Of a stretch of 64,000 nt of DNA, positions 26,435 through 35,328 are shown in pieces. The first letter of the stretch is position 1, and each line of letters begins with the position of its first letter. The position numbers were made by a program, and so were the translations under genes. The notes beneath the pieces were generated by a model. It was not told the origin of the DNA, did not search any database, and was given only the letters and a program-made list of their open reading frames with translations. Source of the DNA: Sphingobacteriales bacterium (GTDB taxonomy: Bacteria; Bacteroidota; Bacteroidia; Chitinophagales; JADIYW01); NCBI GenBank assembly GCA_016721245.1, contig JADKIQ010000006.1, positions 1-64,000 of the forward strand, read 5' to 3'.

Positions 26435-27247
26435 ATGGGTACTAAAGCAAATCCGATAGCAAATAGGTTAGGTATCATCAGAGGATGGGATTCTAACTGG
26501 TACGGCGGCAAAGATTTCAGCGACAAATTGATCGAAGATCAAAAAATTCGTAAATACTTAAACGCACGTATCCAGAAAGGCGGTATATCTAAAATAGTAA
26601 TCGAAAGAACATTAAACAGAATTACGATTTCTATCAATACATCACGTCCTGGTATCATCATCGGAAAAGGTGGAAATGAGGTTGACAGAATCAAAGAAGA
26701 AATCAAGAAATTGACGAAAAAAGATGTTCAAATCAATATCGTTGAAATCAGAAGACCGGAAATAGATGCAGCTATCGTTGGCGAAACAGTTTGCAAACAA
26801 TTAGAAGCTCGTGTGAATTTCCGTCGTGCAGTGAAAATGGCTATCGCATCAGCAATGCGTTTAGGTGTGGAAGGTATCAAAATCAAATGTTCAGGTCGTT
26901 TAGGCGGAGCTGAGATGGCAAGAAGTGAAGAATACAAAGAAGGTCGTACTCCTTTACATACATTCAGAGCTGATATCGATTATGCTTGGAAAGAAGCAGA
27001 AACGATCTACGGTAAAATCGGTGTAAAAGTATGGATCTGTAAAGGTGAAGTATTTACAAAACGCGACTTGTCTCCAAACATCGGAATGGATGAAGGCAGC
27101 AAAAAAGGTAGCGACCGTCGTGATGACAGAAGAGGTGGCGGAGACAGAAGAGATGACAGAAGAGGCGGTGGCGATAAACGCGGCGGAGCTGGTGGCGGAA
27201 AACCACGTGGCGAAAGAACAGAAAACAGAGGACCAAGAAAAAAATAA
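26435..27247 (+). CDS. rpsC: 30S ribosomal protein S3 with RGG-rich C-terminal extension
   Basis: 270-residue uS3. The KH domain with the conserved SRPGIIIGKGGNEVDRIKEE motif (about residues 69-88) is followed by the C-terminal domain ending at the PNIGMDEG region. About 50 extra residues follow, made of repeated DRRDDRRGGG units and a Lys/Arg-rich end. The tail resembles RNA-binding RGG segments and is likely disordered. S3 lines the mRNA entry pore and takes part in helicase activity of the ribosome, so a charged tail there could contact mRNA. Confidence 0.96.
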   Translation: MGTKANPIANRLGIIRGWDSNWYGGKDFSDKLIEDQKIRKYLNARIQKGGISKIVIERTLNRITISINTSRPGIIIGKGGNEVDRIKEEIKKLTKKDVQINIVEIRRPEIDAAIVGETVCKQLEARVNFRRAVKMAIASAMRLGVEGIKIKCSGRLGGAEMARSEEYKEGRTPLHTFRADIDYAWKEAETIYGKIGVKVWICKGEVFTKRDLSPNIGMDEGSKKGSDRRDDRRGGGDRRDDRRGGGDKRGGAGGGKPRGERTENRGPRKK

Positions 27248-27269
27248 TAACAAGAATAATTAAGGTGTC

Positions 27270-27695
27270 ATGTTACAACCGAAAAGAGTAAAATTTAGAA
27301 GAGTTCACAAAATGAAAATGAAAGGCATTGCGTACAAAGGTTCGCAGTTGTCATTCGGTTCATTCGGATTGAAATCCTTAGACGAAGGATGGTTAACCGA
27401 CCGTCAGATAGAAGCAGCTCGTATTGCACTGACCAGACATATGAAACGTGAAGGTAAAGTATGGATTAACATCTTCCCTGATAAACCAATCACCAAGAAA
27501 CCAGCCGAAGTTCGTATGGGTAAAGGTAAAGGTTCATTAGATCACTGGGTTGCAGTGGTAAAACCGGGAAGAATCCTTTTCGAAATAGAAGGAGTATCCA
27601 GACAAGTCGCAGAAGAGTCTTTAAAATTGGCGGCACAGAAATTACCGGTGTTAACCAAATTCATCGTAAGAAGAGATTACGACGCAGCTAATTAA
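27270..27695 (+). CDS. rplP: 50S ribosomal protein L16
   Basis: 141-residue uL16, near the A and P sites. Recognised by MLQPKRVKFRRVHKMKMKG, RIALTRHMKREGKVWINIFP and RMGKGKGSLDHWVAVVKPG. The spacing to rpsC is short, in line with one transcript. Confidence 0.97.
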   Translation: MLQPKRVKFRRVHKMKMKGIAYKGSQLSFGSFGLKSLDEGWLTDRQIEAARIALTRHMKREGKVWINIFPDKPITKKPAEVRMGKGKGSLDHWVAVVKPGRILFEIEGVSRQVAEESLKLAAQKLPVLTKFIVRRDYDAAN

Positions 27696-27709
27696 TAAAA
27701 TAAACAACT

Positions 27710-27922
27710 ATGGCAGCAACAGTAGCATATAGCGAAATAACAGGATGGAGTGAAGAAGAGTTGAAAAACGAATTGTCAGCATCTAAAATGAAATTGACAA
27801 AATTACGTTTCAACCACGCAATTACTCCTTTGGAAAACACCAATGTGTTAGGTGAAACCAGAAAACACATTGCACGTATCCACACGGAATTGAAAAAAAG
27901 ACAATTATCTAAACAAGCATAA
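27710..27922 (+). CDS. rpmC: 50S ribosomal protein L29
   Basis: 70-residue uL29, a two-helix protein at the exit tunnel. The WSEEELKNELSASKMKLTKL and NVLGETRKHIARIHTELKKR helices match the family. Confidence 0.95.
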   Translation: MAATVAYSEITGWSEEELKNELSASKMKLTKLRFNHAITPLENTNVLGETRKHIARIHTELKKRQLSKQA

Positions 27923-27932
27923 ATAAATGCAA

Positions 27933-28205
27933 ATGTCAACAGAGATAACAACAGACAGACAGTTAAGAAAAACAAGAGTTGGGGTAGTTTCTTCCAATAA
28001 AATGGAAAAAACAATTACAGTTTCTGTAGTTCGTAAATTAAAACATCCTAAGTACGGAAAGTTCTTAAAGAAAACTAAGAAATTCCATGCACACGATGAA
28101 AAAAATGAATGCAACATCGGCGATACCGTAAAAATTATGGAAACACGTCCTTTAAGTGCAACAAAAAGATGGAGATTAGTAGAAATCGTTGAAAAGGCTA
28201 AATAA
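27933..28205 (+). CDS. rpsQ: 30S ribosomal protein S17
   Basis: uS17 with an OB fold; TRVGVVSSNKMEKTITVSVV and the HDEKNECNIGDTVKIMETRP loop are typical. I prefer the second ATG (MSTEITTD) to the one 6 bases upstream because it gives a length nearer the family, but either is possible. It ends 2 bases before the rplN start. Confidence 0.95.
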   Translation: MSTEITTDRQLRKTRVGVVSSNKMEKTITVSVVRKLKHPKYGKFLKKTKKFHAHDEKNECNIGDTVKIMETRPLSATKRWRLVEIVEKAK

Positions 28206-28207
28206 AC

Positions 28208-28576
28208 ATGGTACAACAAGAATCAAGATTAAGAGTAGCTGACAACAGCGGAGCCAAAGAAGTACTTTGCATCAGAGTATTGAAAGGCACAAGAGCACGT
28301 TATGCATCTATCGGAGATAAAATCGTAGTGTCTGTGAAAGACGCGATGCCGGGAGGAAACGTGAAGAAAAAACAAGTATCCAAAGCGGTAGTTGTTAGAA
28401 CTAAAAAAGAAATTAAACGCAAAGACGGAACATACATTCGTTTTGACGACAATGCAGTAGTATTGTTGAACAACAACGACGAGCCACGTGGCACACGTAT
28501 CTTCGGACCTGTTGCGAGAGAGTTGAGAGATAAAGATTTTATGAAAATTATTTCATTAGCACCAGAAGTATTATAA
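28208..28576 (+). CDS. rplN: 50S ribosomal protein L14
   Basis: 122-residue uL14 at the subunit interface. MVQQESRLRVADNSGAKEVL, the KKQVSKAVVVRTKKEIKRKD strand region and LRDKDFMKIISLAPEVL at the end are all conserved. Confidence 0.98.
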   Translation: MVQQESRLRVADNSGAKEVLCIRVLKGTRARYASIGDKIVVSVKDAMPGGNVKKKQVSKAVVVRTKKEIKRKDGTYIRFDDNAVVLLNNNDEPRGTRIFGPVARELRDKDFMKIISLAPEVL

Positions 28577-28577
28577 C

Positions 28578-28916
28578 ATGAGCACACAAGCACAAAAGCG
28601 TTTTGCGCCGAAATTAAAAATAAAAACAGGAGATACAGTTATCGTAATCACCGGTGAAGATCGTGGCAAAAGCGGTAAAGTATTGGAAGTATTTCCTAAA
28701 GAAAACAGAGCATTGGTTCAGGGTATCAGAATTATTTCTAAACACACAAAACCGAATGCACAAAATCAACAAGGCGGAATCATTAAAAAAGAAGCGCCGA
28801 TTGATATCTCTAACTTAAAACTGTCTGTTGGCGGAAAAGCGACCAGAGTAGGCAGAAAAGTAGAAGATGGTAAAACAGTAAGAATTGCAAAATCAACAGG
28901 AGAAATAATTAAGTAA
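28578..28916 (+). CDS. rplX: 50S ribosomal protein L24
   Basis: 112-residue uL24, an assembly-initiating protein with a KOW motif (KIKTGDTVIVITGEDRGKSG, about residues 14-33). Its stop overlaps the rplE start by one base (TAATG), suggesting translational coupling. Confidence 0.97.
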   Translation: MSTQAQKRFAPKLKIKTGDTVIVITGEDRGKSGKVLEVFPKENRALVQGIRIISKHTKPNAQNQQGGIIKKEAPIDISNLKLSVGGKATRVGRKVEDGKTVRIAKSTGEIIK

Positions 28917-29467
28917 TGAGTTACATTCCTACATTAAAGAAAAAATATACTGAAGTGGTAGTGCCGGCTTTGAAAGCAAAGTACAACTACAAATCAGTAA
29001 TGCAGGTGCCAAAATTATCCAAGATTGTAATCAATCAGGGAGTAGGTGCTGCGGTTGGAGATAAGAAATTAATAGATAATTCTATTGACGAAATTTCAAG
29101 AATTTCAGGTCAGAAAGCAGTGTCTACCAAATCTAAGAAAGCAATCTCTAACTTCAAATTAAGAGAAGACTTACCAATTGGTGTTCGTGTAACACTGCGT
29201 GGTGAAAGAATGTATGAGTTCTTGGAAAGATTAATGGCTGTGGCTTTACCACAAGTACGTGACTTCAAAGGTATCAATGATAAATCATTTGACGGAAGAG
29301 GAAACTATACTTTAGGTATCACAGAACACATCATCTTCCCGGAAATCGACATCGATAAGATTTCTAAAATCAGCGGTATGGATATCACATTCGTGACAAC
29401 AGCTACTACTGATGACGAAGCACATTCATTATTAAAAGAAATTGGTTTACCATTTAAGAAAAAATAA
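28916..29467 (+). CDS. rplE: 50S ribosomal protein L5
   Basis: 183-residue uL5, which binds 5S rRNA. The MQVPKLSKIVINQGVGAAVG and NYTLGITEHIIFPEIDIDK segments are diagnostic. Length is normal. Confidence 0.98.
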   Translation: MSYIPTLKKKYTEVVVPALKAKYNYKSVMQVPKLSKIVINQGVGAAVGDKKLIDNSIDEISRISGQKAVSTKSKKAISNFKLREDLPIGVRVTLRGERMYEFLERLMAVALPQVRDFKGINDKSFDGRGNYTLGITEHIIFPEIDIDKISKISGMDITFVTTATTDDEAHSLLKEIGLPFKKK

Positions 29468-29469
29468 GC

Positions 29470-29739
29470 ATGGCAAAAGAATCAATGAAAGCACGCGACG
29501 CGAAGCGTTTGAAGTTAATCACTAAGTACAAAGCAAAGCGTGATCAGTTAAAAAAAGAAGGCGATTATGCAGCATTGGATAAACTTCCAAAAAACGCATC
29601 ACCGGTTCGCTACAGAAACAGATGTAAACTGACAGGTCGTCCTCGAGGATACATCGGATTCTTCGGATTGTCGAGAATACAATTCAGAGATTTAGCAAGC
29701 TACGGTAAAATCCCGGGTTTAACCAAAGCAAGCTGGTAA
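29470..29739 (+). CDS. rpsN: 30S ribosomal protein S14, zinc-free type
   Basis: 89-residue uS14. The C-terminal RNRCKLTGRPRGYIGFFGLS fits the family. Only one Cys is present, so this is the C-minus form without a zinc ribbon, as in many Gram-negative bacteria. The gap of nearly 100 bases before rpsH is longer than most in the run and holds no recognised element. Confidence 0.96.
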   Translation: MAKESMKARDAKRLKLITKYKAKRDQLKKEGDYAALDKLPKNASPVRYRNRCKLTGRPRGYIGFFGLSRIQFRDLASYGKIPGLTKASW

Positions 29740-29836
29740 GAGAAAAATAAATTTTTAAAAATAAAAGTGAAGGTGGGAAACTGAATTGACACCAATTTAA
29801 GTCTCACATCTAAGCGATCTAAAACAAAAAATCGAA

Positions 29837-30235
29837 ATGGTTACAGATCCAATAGCAGATTTTCTAACAAGAATCAGAAATGCACAACTCGCTGGTCACA
29901 CCATCGTTGACATTCCTGCTTCTAACATGAAGAAGAAATTAACTGAAATCTTACACGATAACGGTTATATCTTAAAATTCAAATTTGAAGAAGACGGTCC
30001 TCAGGGAACAATCAAGATTGCATTGAAATACAATCCTGAAACCAAAGAACCGGCTATCAGAGAATTGATCAGAGTGTCAAAACCAGGTTTGCGTCGTTAC
30101 GCTCACGTGGCTGCCATTCCAAGAGTAAAAAATGGTTTAGGTGTAGCAATCTTATCTACGTCAAAAGGAATTTTGACTGATAAACAAGCTAAAAACCTGA
30201 AAGTAGGTGGTGAAATTATTTGCATAGTATCTTAA
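29837..30235 (+). CDS. rpsH: 30S ribosomal protein S8
   Basis: 132-residue uS8, a primary 16S rRNA binder and, in E. coli, the spc-operon repressor. DPIADFLTRIRNAQLAGHTI and the C-terminal GVAILSTSKGILTDKQAKN are conserved. Confidence 0.97.
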   Translation: MVTDPIADFLTRIRNAQLAGHTIVDIPASNMKKKLTEILHDNGYILKFKFEEDGPQGTIKIALKYNPETKEPAIRELIRVSKPGLRRYAHVAAIPRVKNGLGVAILSTSKGILTDKQAKNLKVGGEIICIVS

Positions 30236-30246
30236 AAAAAACAGGC

Positions 30247-30804
30247 ATGTCACGCGTAGGAAAATTACCAATAACAATACCGGCCAAAACAGAAGTTAAC
30301 GTTGCAGATAATAACGTTGTTACTGTGAAAGGACCAAAAGGAACTTTAACTGAAAAAGTAGATAGAGATATCATCGTTAAAGTAGAAGACGGAAAAATCG
30401 TGTTGGAACGTCCAACAGAACAAAAACGCCATAAAGCATTACACGGATTATACAGATCTTTAGTAAACAACATGGTAGTTGGTGCAAGCGAAGGTTTCAA
30501 AAAAACATTAGACGTTGTCGGTGTAGGTTTTCGTGCAAGCAACCAGGGACAATTATTAGAATTGTCAATTGGTTTCTCTCACCCTATTTATGTAATGTTA
30601 CCGGATGAAATCAAAGTAACAACGGAAACGGTTAAAGGGCAGCCACCACGTATCATTCTGGAAAGTACAGACAAACAACTAATAGGACAGGTAGCTGCGA
30701 AAATCAGAAGCTTAAGAAAACCTGAACCATATAAAGGTAAAGGTATTAAGTATACTGAAGAGATTTTACGTAAGAAAGCGGGTAAATCAGCAGGTAAAAA
30801 ATAA
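30247..30804 (+). CDS. rplF: 50S ribosomal protein L6
   Basis: uL6 of about 185 residues. The start is set at MSRVGKLPITIPAK because this is the universal L6 N-terminus; a longer upstream frame would overlap rpsH. The C-terminal EPYKGKGIKYTEEILRKKAG is diagnostic. Confidence 0.97.
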   Translation: MSRVGKLPITIPAKTEVNVADNNVVTVKGPKGTLTEKVDRDIIVKVEDGKIVLERPTEQKRHKALHGLYRSLVNNMVVGASEGFKKTLDVVGVGFRASNQGQLLELSIGFSHPIYVMLPDEIKVTTETVKGQPPRIILESTDKQLIGQVAAKIRSLRKPEPYKGKGIKYTEEILRKKAGKSAGKK

Positions 30805-30856
30805 TCGGTAAGCACGCCAAATAACGTGTAACCATCATAAAATAAATATTATTGTC

Positions 30857-31201
30857 ATGGCAGTAACAAATAAATTGTCCCGCAGGGAAAAAATAAAATT
30901 CAGTATTCGCAAAAAATTGAGCGGTACTGCAGATCGTCCGAGATTATCTGTATTTAGAAGTAACAGCGAAATCTATGCACAAATTATTGATGATACAACA
31001 AAAAAAACAGTGTTGTCTGTATCTTCTCTGAAAGCAACCGGAACAAAAACGGAGAAAGCAAAAGTAGTAGGAGCAGCTATCGCAGAAAAAGCAAAAGCAG
31101 CAAATATTACACATGTAGTATTCGACAGAAACGGATTTTTATATCACGGCAGAGTGAAAGCATTAGCGGATGCTGCAAGAGAAAATGGTTTACAATTCTA
31201 A
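30857..31201 (+). CDS. rplR: 50S ribosomal protein L18
   Basis: 114-residue uL18, a 5S rRNA-binding protein. RPRLSVFRSNSEIYAQIIDD and the C-terminal FDRNGFLYHGRVKALADAAR match the family. Confidence 0.97.
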   Translation: MAVTNKLSRREKIKFSIRKKLSGTADRPRLSVFRSNSEIYAQIIDDTTKKTVLSVSSLKATGTKTEKAKVVGAAIAEKAKAANITHVVFDRNGFLYHGRVKALADAARENGLQF

Positions 31202-31221
31202 TTTCATAAGGAATAAAAGAT

Positions 31222-31743
31222 ATGTCAAAAGTAAAAGAAAATAAAGTTAGAGCAGCAACAGAACTGGAGTTGAAAGAAAAAGTGGTGGGTATCCAACGTG
31301 TAGCAAAAGTTACAAAAGGTGGTCGTACATTTAGTTTTTCAGCATTAGTGGTAGTTGGCGACGGACAAGGTACTGTAGGTCATGGCTTGGGTAAAGCTCG
31401 TGAGGTACAGGAAGCAATCGCAAAAGGTATTGATGATGCTAAAAAAAATCTGGTAAAAGTTCCAATTTTAAAAGGAACGATACCTCACGATCAGTTAGCG
31501 GAATTCGACGGCGCAAAAGTGTTGATTAAGCCGGCTTCTCATGGTACAGGCGTAATCGCAGGAGGTTCTATGCGTGCTGTATTAGAAAGCGCAGGCGTAC
31601 ATGACGTGTTGGCAAAATCATTAGGTTCTGCAAATCCTCATAACGTTGTTAAAGCAACTATCAGTGCATTGACCATGTTAAGAGATCCGTTCCGTGTAGC
31701 AAAAGATAGAGGAATTAAACTTTCTAAAGTATTTAACGGCTAA
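31222..31743 (+). CDS. rpsE: 30S ribosomal protein S5
   Basis: 173-residue uS5, at the mRNA entry site and important for decoding accuracy. KVTKGGRTFSFSALVVVGDG and ASHGTGVIAGGSMRAVLESA are diagnostic. Confidence 0.97.
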   Translation: MSKVKENKVRAATELELKEKVVGIQRVAKVTKGGRTFSFSALVVVGDGQGTVGHGLGKAREVQEAIAKGIDDAKKNLVKVPILKGTIPHDQLAEFDGAKVLIKPASHGTGVIAGGSMRAVLESAGVHDVLAKSLGSANPHNVVKATISALTMLRDPFRVAKDRGIKLSKVFNG

Positions 31744-31749
31744 AAAATT

Positions 31750-31929
31750 ATGGCTAAGATAAAAATCACTCAGGTTAAGAGTACAATCGACAGAAGTCAG
31801 CGTCAGAAAGATACCATCAAAGCATTGGGTATCCAAAAGGTAAACAGAAGCGTTGAAAAAGAAGCTACACCACAGGTATTGGGTATGGTAGCAAAAGTAA
31901 AACATTTAGTAACGGTAGAAAATATCTAA
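31750..31929 (+). CDS. rpmD: 50S ribosomal protein L30
   Basis: 59-residue uL30. It begins MAKIKITQVKSTIDRSQRQK and ends PQVLGMVAKVKHLVTVENI. It fills the gap between rpsE and rplO exactly, with 6 bases before and 2 bases after. Many bacterial lineages have lost L30; here it is intact. Confidence 0.95.
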   Translation: MAKIKITQVKSTIDRSQRQKDTIKALGIQKVNRSVEKEATPQVLGMVAKVKHLVTVENI

Positions 31930-31931
31930 TA

Positions 31932-32387
31932 ATGAGTATCAGTTTAAATAACTTAAAACCGGCTAAAGGTGCCACCAAAAATCGTAAACGTATTGCACGT
32001 GGTGAAGGTTCAGGTTCAGGCGGTACAGCTGGCAAAGGTCACAAAGGAGCAAAGTCACGTTCAGGATACAAATCTAAAAGAGGTTTTGAAGGTGGTCAAA
32101 TGCCATTACAACGCCGTATCCCTAAACGTGGATTTAAAAATCCAAACAGAGTGGAATTCAGAACTATCAATTTAGCTGAATTACAGTCTTTAGCAGAAAA
32201 AAACAATATCACAGAATTCAATTTTGAAACATACAGAACATTGAAACTGATAAAAGCATCTGACAAAATTAAAGTTTTGGCAAATGGTGAATTGAAAGGT
32301 GCGTTGAAAATTTCAGCACACGCATTCAGTGATAAAGCAAAAGAAGCAATTGAAAAAAATAGTGGTACTACCACCCTTATAGCATAA
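31932..32387 (+). CDS. rplO: 50S ribosomal protein L15
   Basis: 151-residue uL15. The Gly-rich N-terminal part (ARGEGSGSGGTAGKGHKGAK) and FEGGQMPLQRRIPKRGFKN are conserved. It is followed after 4 bases by secY, the usual order in spc operons. Confidence 0.97.
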   Translation: MSISLNNLKPAKGATKNRKRIARGEGSGSGGTAGKGHKGAKSRSGYKSKRGFEGGQMPLQRRIPKRGFKNPNRVEFRTINLAELQSLAEKNNITEFNFETYRTLKLIKASDKIKVLANGELKGALKISAHAFSDKAKEAIEKNSGTTTLIA

Positions 32388-32391
32388 GCTT

Positions 32392-33723
32392 ATGAAGCAA
32401 TTTTTCGACACACTAAAAAATATCTTCAGCATAGAAGACTTAAGAAAAAGAATATTCTTGACCTTAGGTCTTATTTTTATCTATCGCTTAGGTTGTTTTG
32501 TTGTATTACCGGGTGTAGACCCAACGAAAATTAGCACTGAGGGTGCAAAAGGTATATTTCAGATATTCGACTTGTTTGCAGGTGGTGCCTTTACAAAGGC
32601 ATCCGTTTTTGCATTAGGTATCATGCCTTATATATCTACTTCTATCGTAATGCAGTTGCTTACGTTAGCAGTTCCTTATTTCCAGAAATTACAGAAAGAA
32701 GGAGAAAGCGGAAGAAAGAAAATAACACAATACACGAGATACGGAACGGTTTTAGTAACCGCGTTTCAGGGTTTTGCATATGTAAAATTCCTGTATTCTC
32801 AGAACATCGTTTCTCCTGAGATTTCTACAGCGCTATTCTCTTTATCTACTATGATTATCCTGATTGCCGGTACGATTTTCGTAATGTGGTTAGGTGAGCA
32901 GATTCAGGAAAGAGGCTTAGGAAACGGTACTTCTTTAATTATCATGTCCAATATTATTTCCCGTTTACCGGCATCTTTCTGGGCAGAAGCAAAAGCAAGA
33001 GCTATTACAGGCAGCGGAATTTTAATGTTGATTTTAGAATTAGCAGTTCTTGGATTGGTAATTATTGCAACCATTATGTTGATTCAGGCAATCAGAAAAG
33101 TACCTTTGAGTTATGCAAAACAAATGTCAGGCGGTAATAATGCCTACACACAGCGCAGAGGATTTTTACCATTAAAAGTAAATATCGCAGGTGTAATGCC
33201 AATTATCTTTGCACAGGCATTTTTATTCATCCCGGGCACCATTGCACAATTATTTCCGGATAGTTCTGCTTCAGGATTTTTAAGACAAATCACAGACTTT
33301 ACATCCTTACCATATAACATCATTATGTTCTTAATGGTGGTTTTATTCACTTACTTCTATACAGCATTAATCATGAATCCTGTACAGATGGCGGATGATT
33401 TAAAAAGAAATAATGGATTTATACCAGGTGTAAAACCAGGTGCAAATACAGCTGAATATATAGATACAGTTTTGTCAAGAATAACATTACCGGGTTCTGT
33501 GTTTTTAGGATTTATTGCCATTATGCCATCATTTGCAAAAATAGTAGGTGTTAATAGCCAGTTTGCTTATTTCTTTGGCGGTACATCTTTATTAATTTTA
33601 GTTTCTGTAGTATTAGATACGATGCAGCAAATCAATTCTCATTTATTAAGCCGACACTATGATGGTTTAACAAAATCAGGAGCAAAGATCAGAGGCAGAA
33701 ACGTGATGTCAACAGATTATTAA
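32392..33723 (+). CDS. secY: Protein translocase subunit SecY
   Basis: 443-residue, ten-helix core of the SecYEG channel that moves proteins across or into the inner membrane. GGAFTKASVFALGIMPYIST (second helix and plug area) and the cytosolic loops QKEGESGRKKITQYTRYGTV and NGFIPGVKPGANTAEY are typical. SecE and SecG are not in this window. Confidence 0.97.
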   Translation: MKQFFDTLKNIFSIEDLRKRIFLTLGLIFIYRLGCFVVLPGVDPTKISTEGAKGIFQIFDLFAGGAFTKASVFALGIMPYISTSIVMQLLTLAVPYFQKLQKEGESGRKKITQYTRYGTVLVTAFQGFAYVKFLYSQNIVSPEISTALFSLSTMIILIAGTIFVMWLGEQIQERGLGNGTSLIIMSNIISRLPASFWAEAKARAITGSGILMLILELAVLGLVIIATIMLIQAIRKVPLSYAKQMSGGNNAYTQRRGFLPLKVNIAGVMPIIFAQAFLFIPGTIAQLFPDSSASGFLRQITDFTSLPYNIIMFLMVVLFTYFYTALIMNPVQMADDLKRNNGFIPGVKPGANTAEYIDTVLSRITLPGSVFLGFIAIMPSFAKIVGVNSQFAYFFGGTSLLILVSVVLDTMQQINSHLLSRHYDGLTKSGAKIRGRNVMSTDY

Positions 33724-33736
33724 TTTCTAAGGAGAG

Positions 33737-34537
33737 ATGATACATTTAAAAACTCCTGAAGAAATTGAATATATACGTAAGAGTTCTTTGTTAGTTAGCC
33801 AGACGCATGCGTTACTGGTAGAATATATAAAACCGGGTGTCAAAACCTCAAAACTGGATGAAATTGCAGAGCAATTTATCAGAGATAACGGAGCTGTACC
33901 GTCCTTCAAAGGATATGGTGGATTTCCGGCTACACTTTGTATTTCAGTAAATGAACAGGTAGTACATGGTTTTCCTTCTGACAGAGAAATTCAGGAAGGA
34001 GATATTCTTTCAGTAGATTGCGGAGTCTATAAAGACGGTTATCACGGCGATTCAGCATTTACATTTCCAATCGGAGAAGTGGATGCGGAAGCCAAAAAAC
34101 TACTCCAGATTACGTTTAATTCCCTTTATATCGGAATTGAACAGGCTGTAGCCGGTAACCGGGTGGGCGATATTGGATTTGCTATCCAGAATTACTGTGA
34201 ATTTACTCATAAATACGGCGTTGTCCGCGATTTGGTAGGTCATGGTATAGGTAAAGATTTGCACGAAGATCCTCAGGTTCCGAATTACGGAAAGAGAGGA
34301 AAAGGGCCGATGTTACAGGAAGGATGGGTGATTGCAATAGAACCAATGATTAATATGGGTACTTTTCAGGTAAGGACTTTATCTGACAAGTGGACGATAA
34401 TAACTAAGGATGGTAAGCCTTCCGCTCATTTTGAGCACACGGTAGCCGTAAAAAAAGGGAAAGCTGATATACTTAGTGACCATAATTTAATATTCGAAGC
34501 GATAAAAAAGTCAGAATATATTAAGGATTTCAGATAA
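33737..34537 (+). CDS. map: Methionine aminopeptidase, type I
   Basis: 266-residue M24A peptidase that removes the initiator Met. The five metal ligands are D94, D105, H169, E202 and E233, and the substrate His is H78 (VVHGFP). Length is a little above E. coli MAP (264). An AAGGAG stretch lies just 2 bases before the ATG, too close to act as a normal Shine-Dalgarno. Confidence 0.96.
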   Translation: MIHLKTPEEIEYIRKSSLLVSQTHALLVEYIKPGVKTSKLDEIAEQFIRDNGAVPSFKGYGGFPATLCISVNEQVVHGFPSDREIQEGDILSVDCGVYKDGYHGDSAFTFPIGEVDAEAKKLLQITFNSLYIGIEQAVAGNRVGDIGFAIQNYCEFTHKYGVVRDLVGHGIGKDLHEDPQVPNYGKRGKGPMLQEGWVIAIEPMINMGTFQVRTLSDKWTIITKDGKPSAHFEHTVAVKKGKADILSDHNLIFEAIKKSEYIKDFR

Positions 34538-34571
34538 TTATTACGATATTTGCAGTCCGAAAATGAAAATT

Positions 34572-34790
34572 ATGGGTAAAACAGATTTAATAAAGTTAGA
34601 TGGTACGATCACGGAAGCTCTTTCTAACGCGATGTTTCGCGTTAAGTTGGAAAACGGCCACGAGATTTTAGCTACAATATCCGGTAAGATGCGTATGAAT
34701 TACATACGAATTCTCCCGGGCGACAAAGTCGCGGTTGAAATTTCTCCGTACGATCTCTCCAGAGGAAGAATAACTTTCAGATATAAATAA
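34572..34790 (+). CDS. infA: Translation initiation factor IF-1
   Basis: IF-1 (72 residues) is an OB-fold protein that blocks the A site during initiation. I choose the second ATG (MGKTDLIKLDGTI) because this gives the standard length and N-terminus; an ATG 9 bases upstream is in frame. HEILATISGKMRMNYIRILP and LSRGRITFRYK at the end are diagnostic. Confidence 0.95.
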   Translation: MGKTDLIKLDGTITEALSNAMFRVKLENGHEILATISGKMRMNYIRILPGDKVAVEISPYDLSRGRITFRYK

Positions 34791-34807
34791 ACTAAACGAT
34801 AGATACC

Positions 34808-34924
34808 ATGAAGGTAAAAGCATCAGTAAAAAAACGAAGCGAAGACTGCATCATCGTGCGCAGAAAGGGCAGAGTGTATGTAGTGAATAAAAAGAATCCA
34901 AAATTTAAACAAAGACAAGGATAA
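34808..34924 (+). CDS. rpmJ: 50S ribosomal protein L36, zinc-free type
   Basis: 38-residue bL36: MKVKASVKKRSEDCIIVRRK then NPKFKQRQG at the end. Only one of the zinc-binding Cys residues of the C-plus form remains, and the His is absent, so this is a C-minus paralogue type. It lies between infA and rpsM, the standard order. Confidence 0.93.
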   Translation: MKVKASVKKRSEDCIIVRRKGRVYVVNKKNPKFKQRQG

Positions 34925-34928
34925 TACA

Positions 34929-35306
34929 ATGGCAAGAGTATCAGGTATAGATCTTCCTAAAAATAAAAGAGGCTTCGTGGCTCTTACTTATATTTATGGA
35001 ATCGGTAGTTCAACAGCATTAGCTATATTAACCACAGCAGGTGTTGACCCACAGAAGAAAGTGCACGAATGGAATGACGATGAAGCTACAGCTATTCGTA
35101 ATGCCATCACCACAGAATTCAAAGTAGAAGGCCAATTACGTTCCGAAGTTCAGTTAAACATCAAACGTTTAATGGATATCGGTTCTTACAGAGGTATCCG
35201 TCACCGTAAAGGTTTACCGGTTCGCGGACAGAGCACTAAACGTAACGCACGTACCCGTAAAGGAAAACGTAAAACTGTTGCGGGTAAAAAGAAAGTAACT
35301 AAATAG
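34929..35306 (+). CDS. rpsM: 30S ribosomal protein S13
   Basis: 125-residue uS13, in the head with a C-terminal tail to the P-site tRNA. ARVSGIDLPKNKRGFVALTY and GSYRGIRHRKGLPVRGQSTK are diagnostic. Confidence 0.98.
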   Translation: MARVSGIDLPKNKRGFVALTYIYGIGSSTALAILTTAGVDPQKKVHEWNDDEATAIRNAITTEFKVEGQLRSEVQLNIKRLMDIGSYRGIRHRKGLPVRGQSTKRNARTRKGKRKTVAGKKKVTK

Positions 35307-35328
35307 TAAAATTGTAAGTCTAATATAA

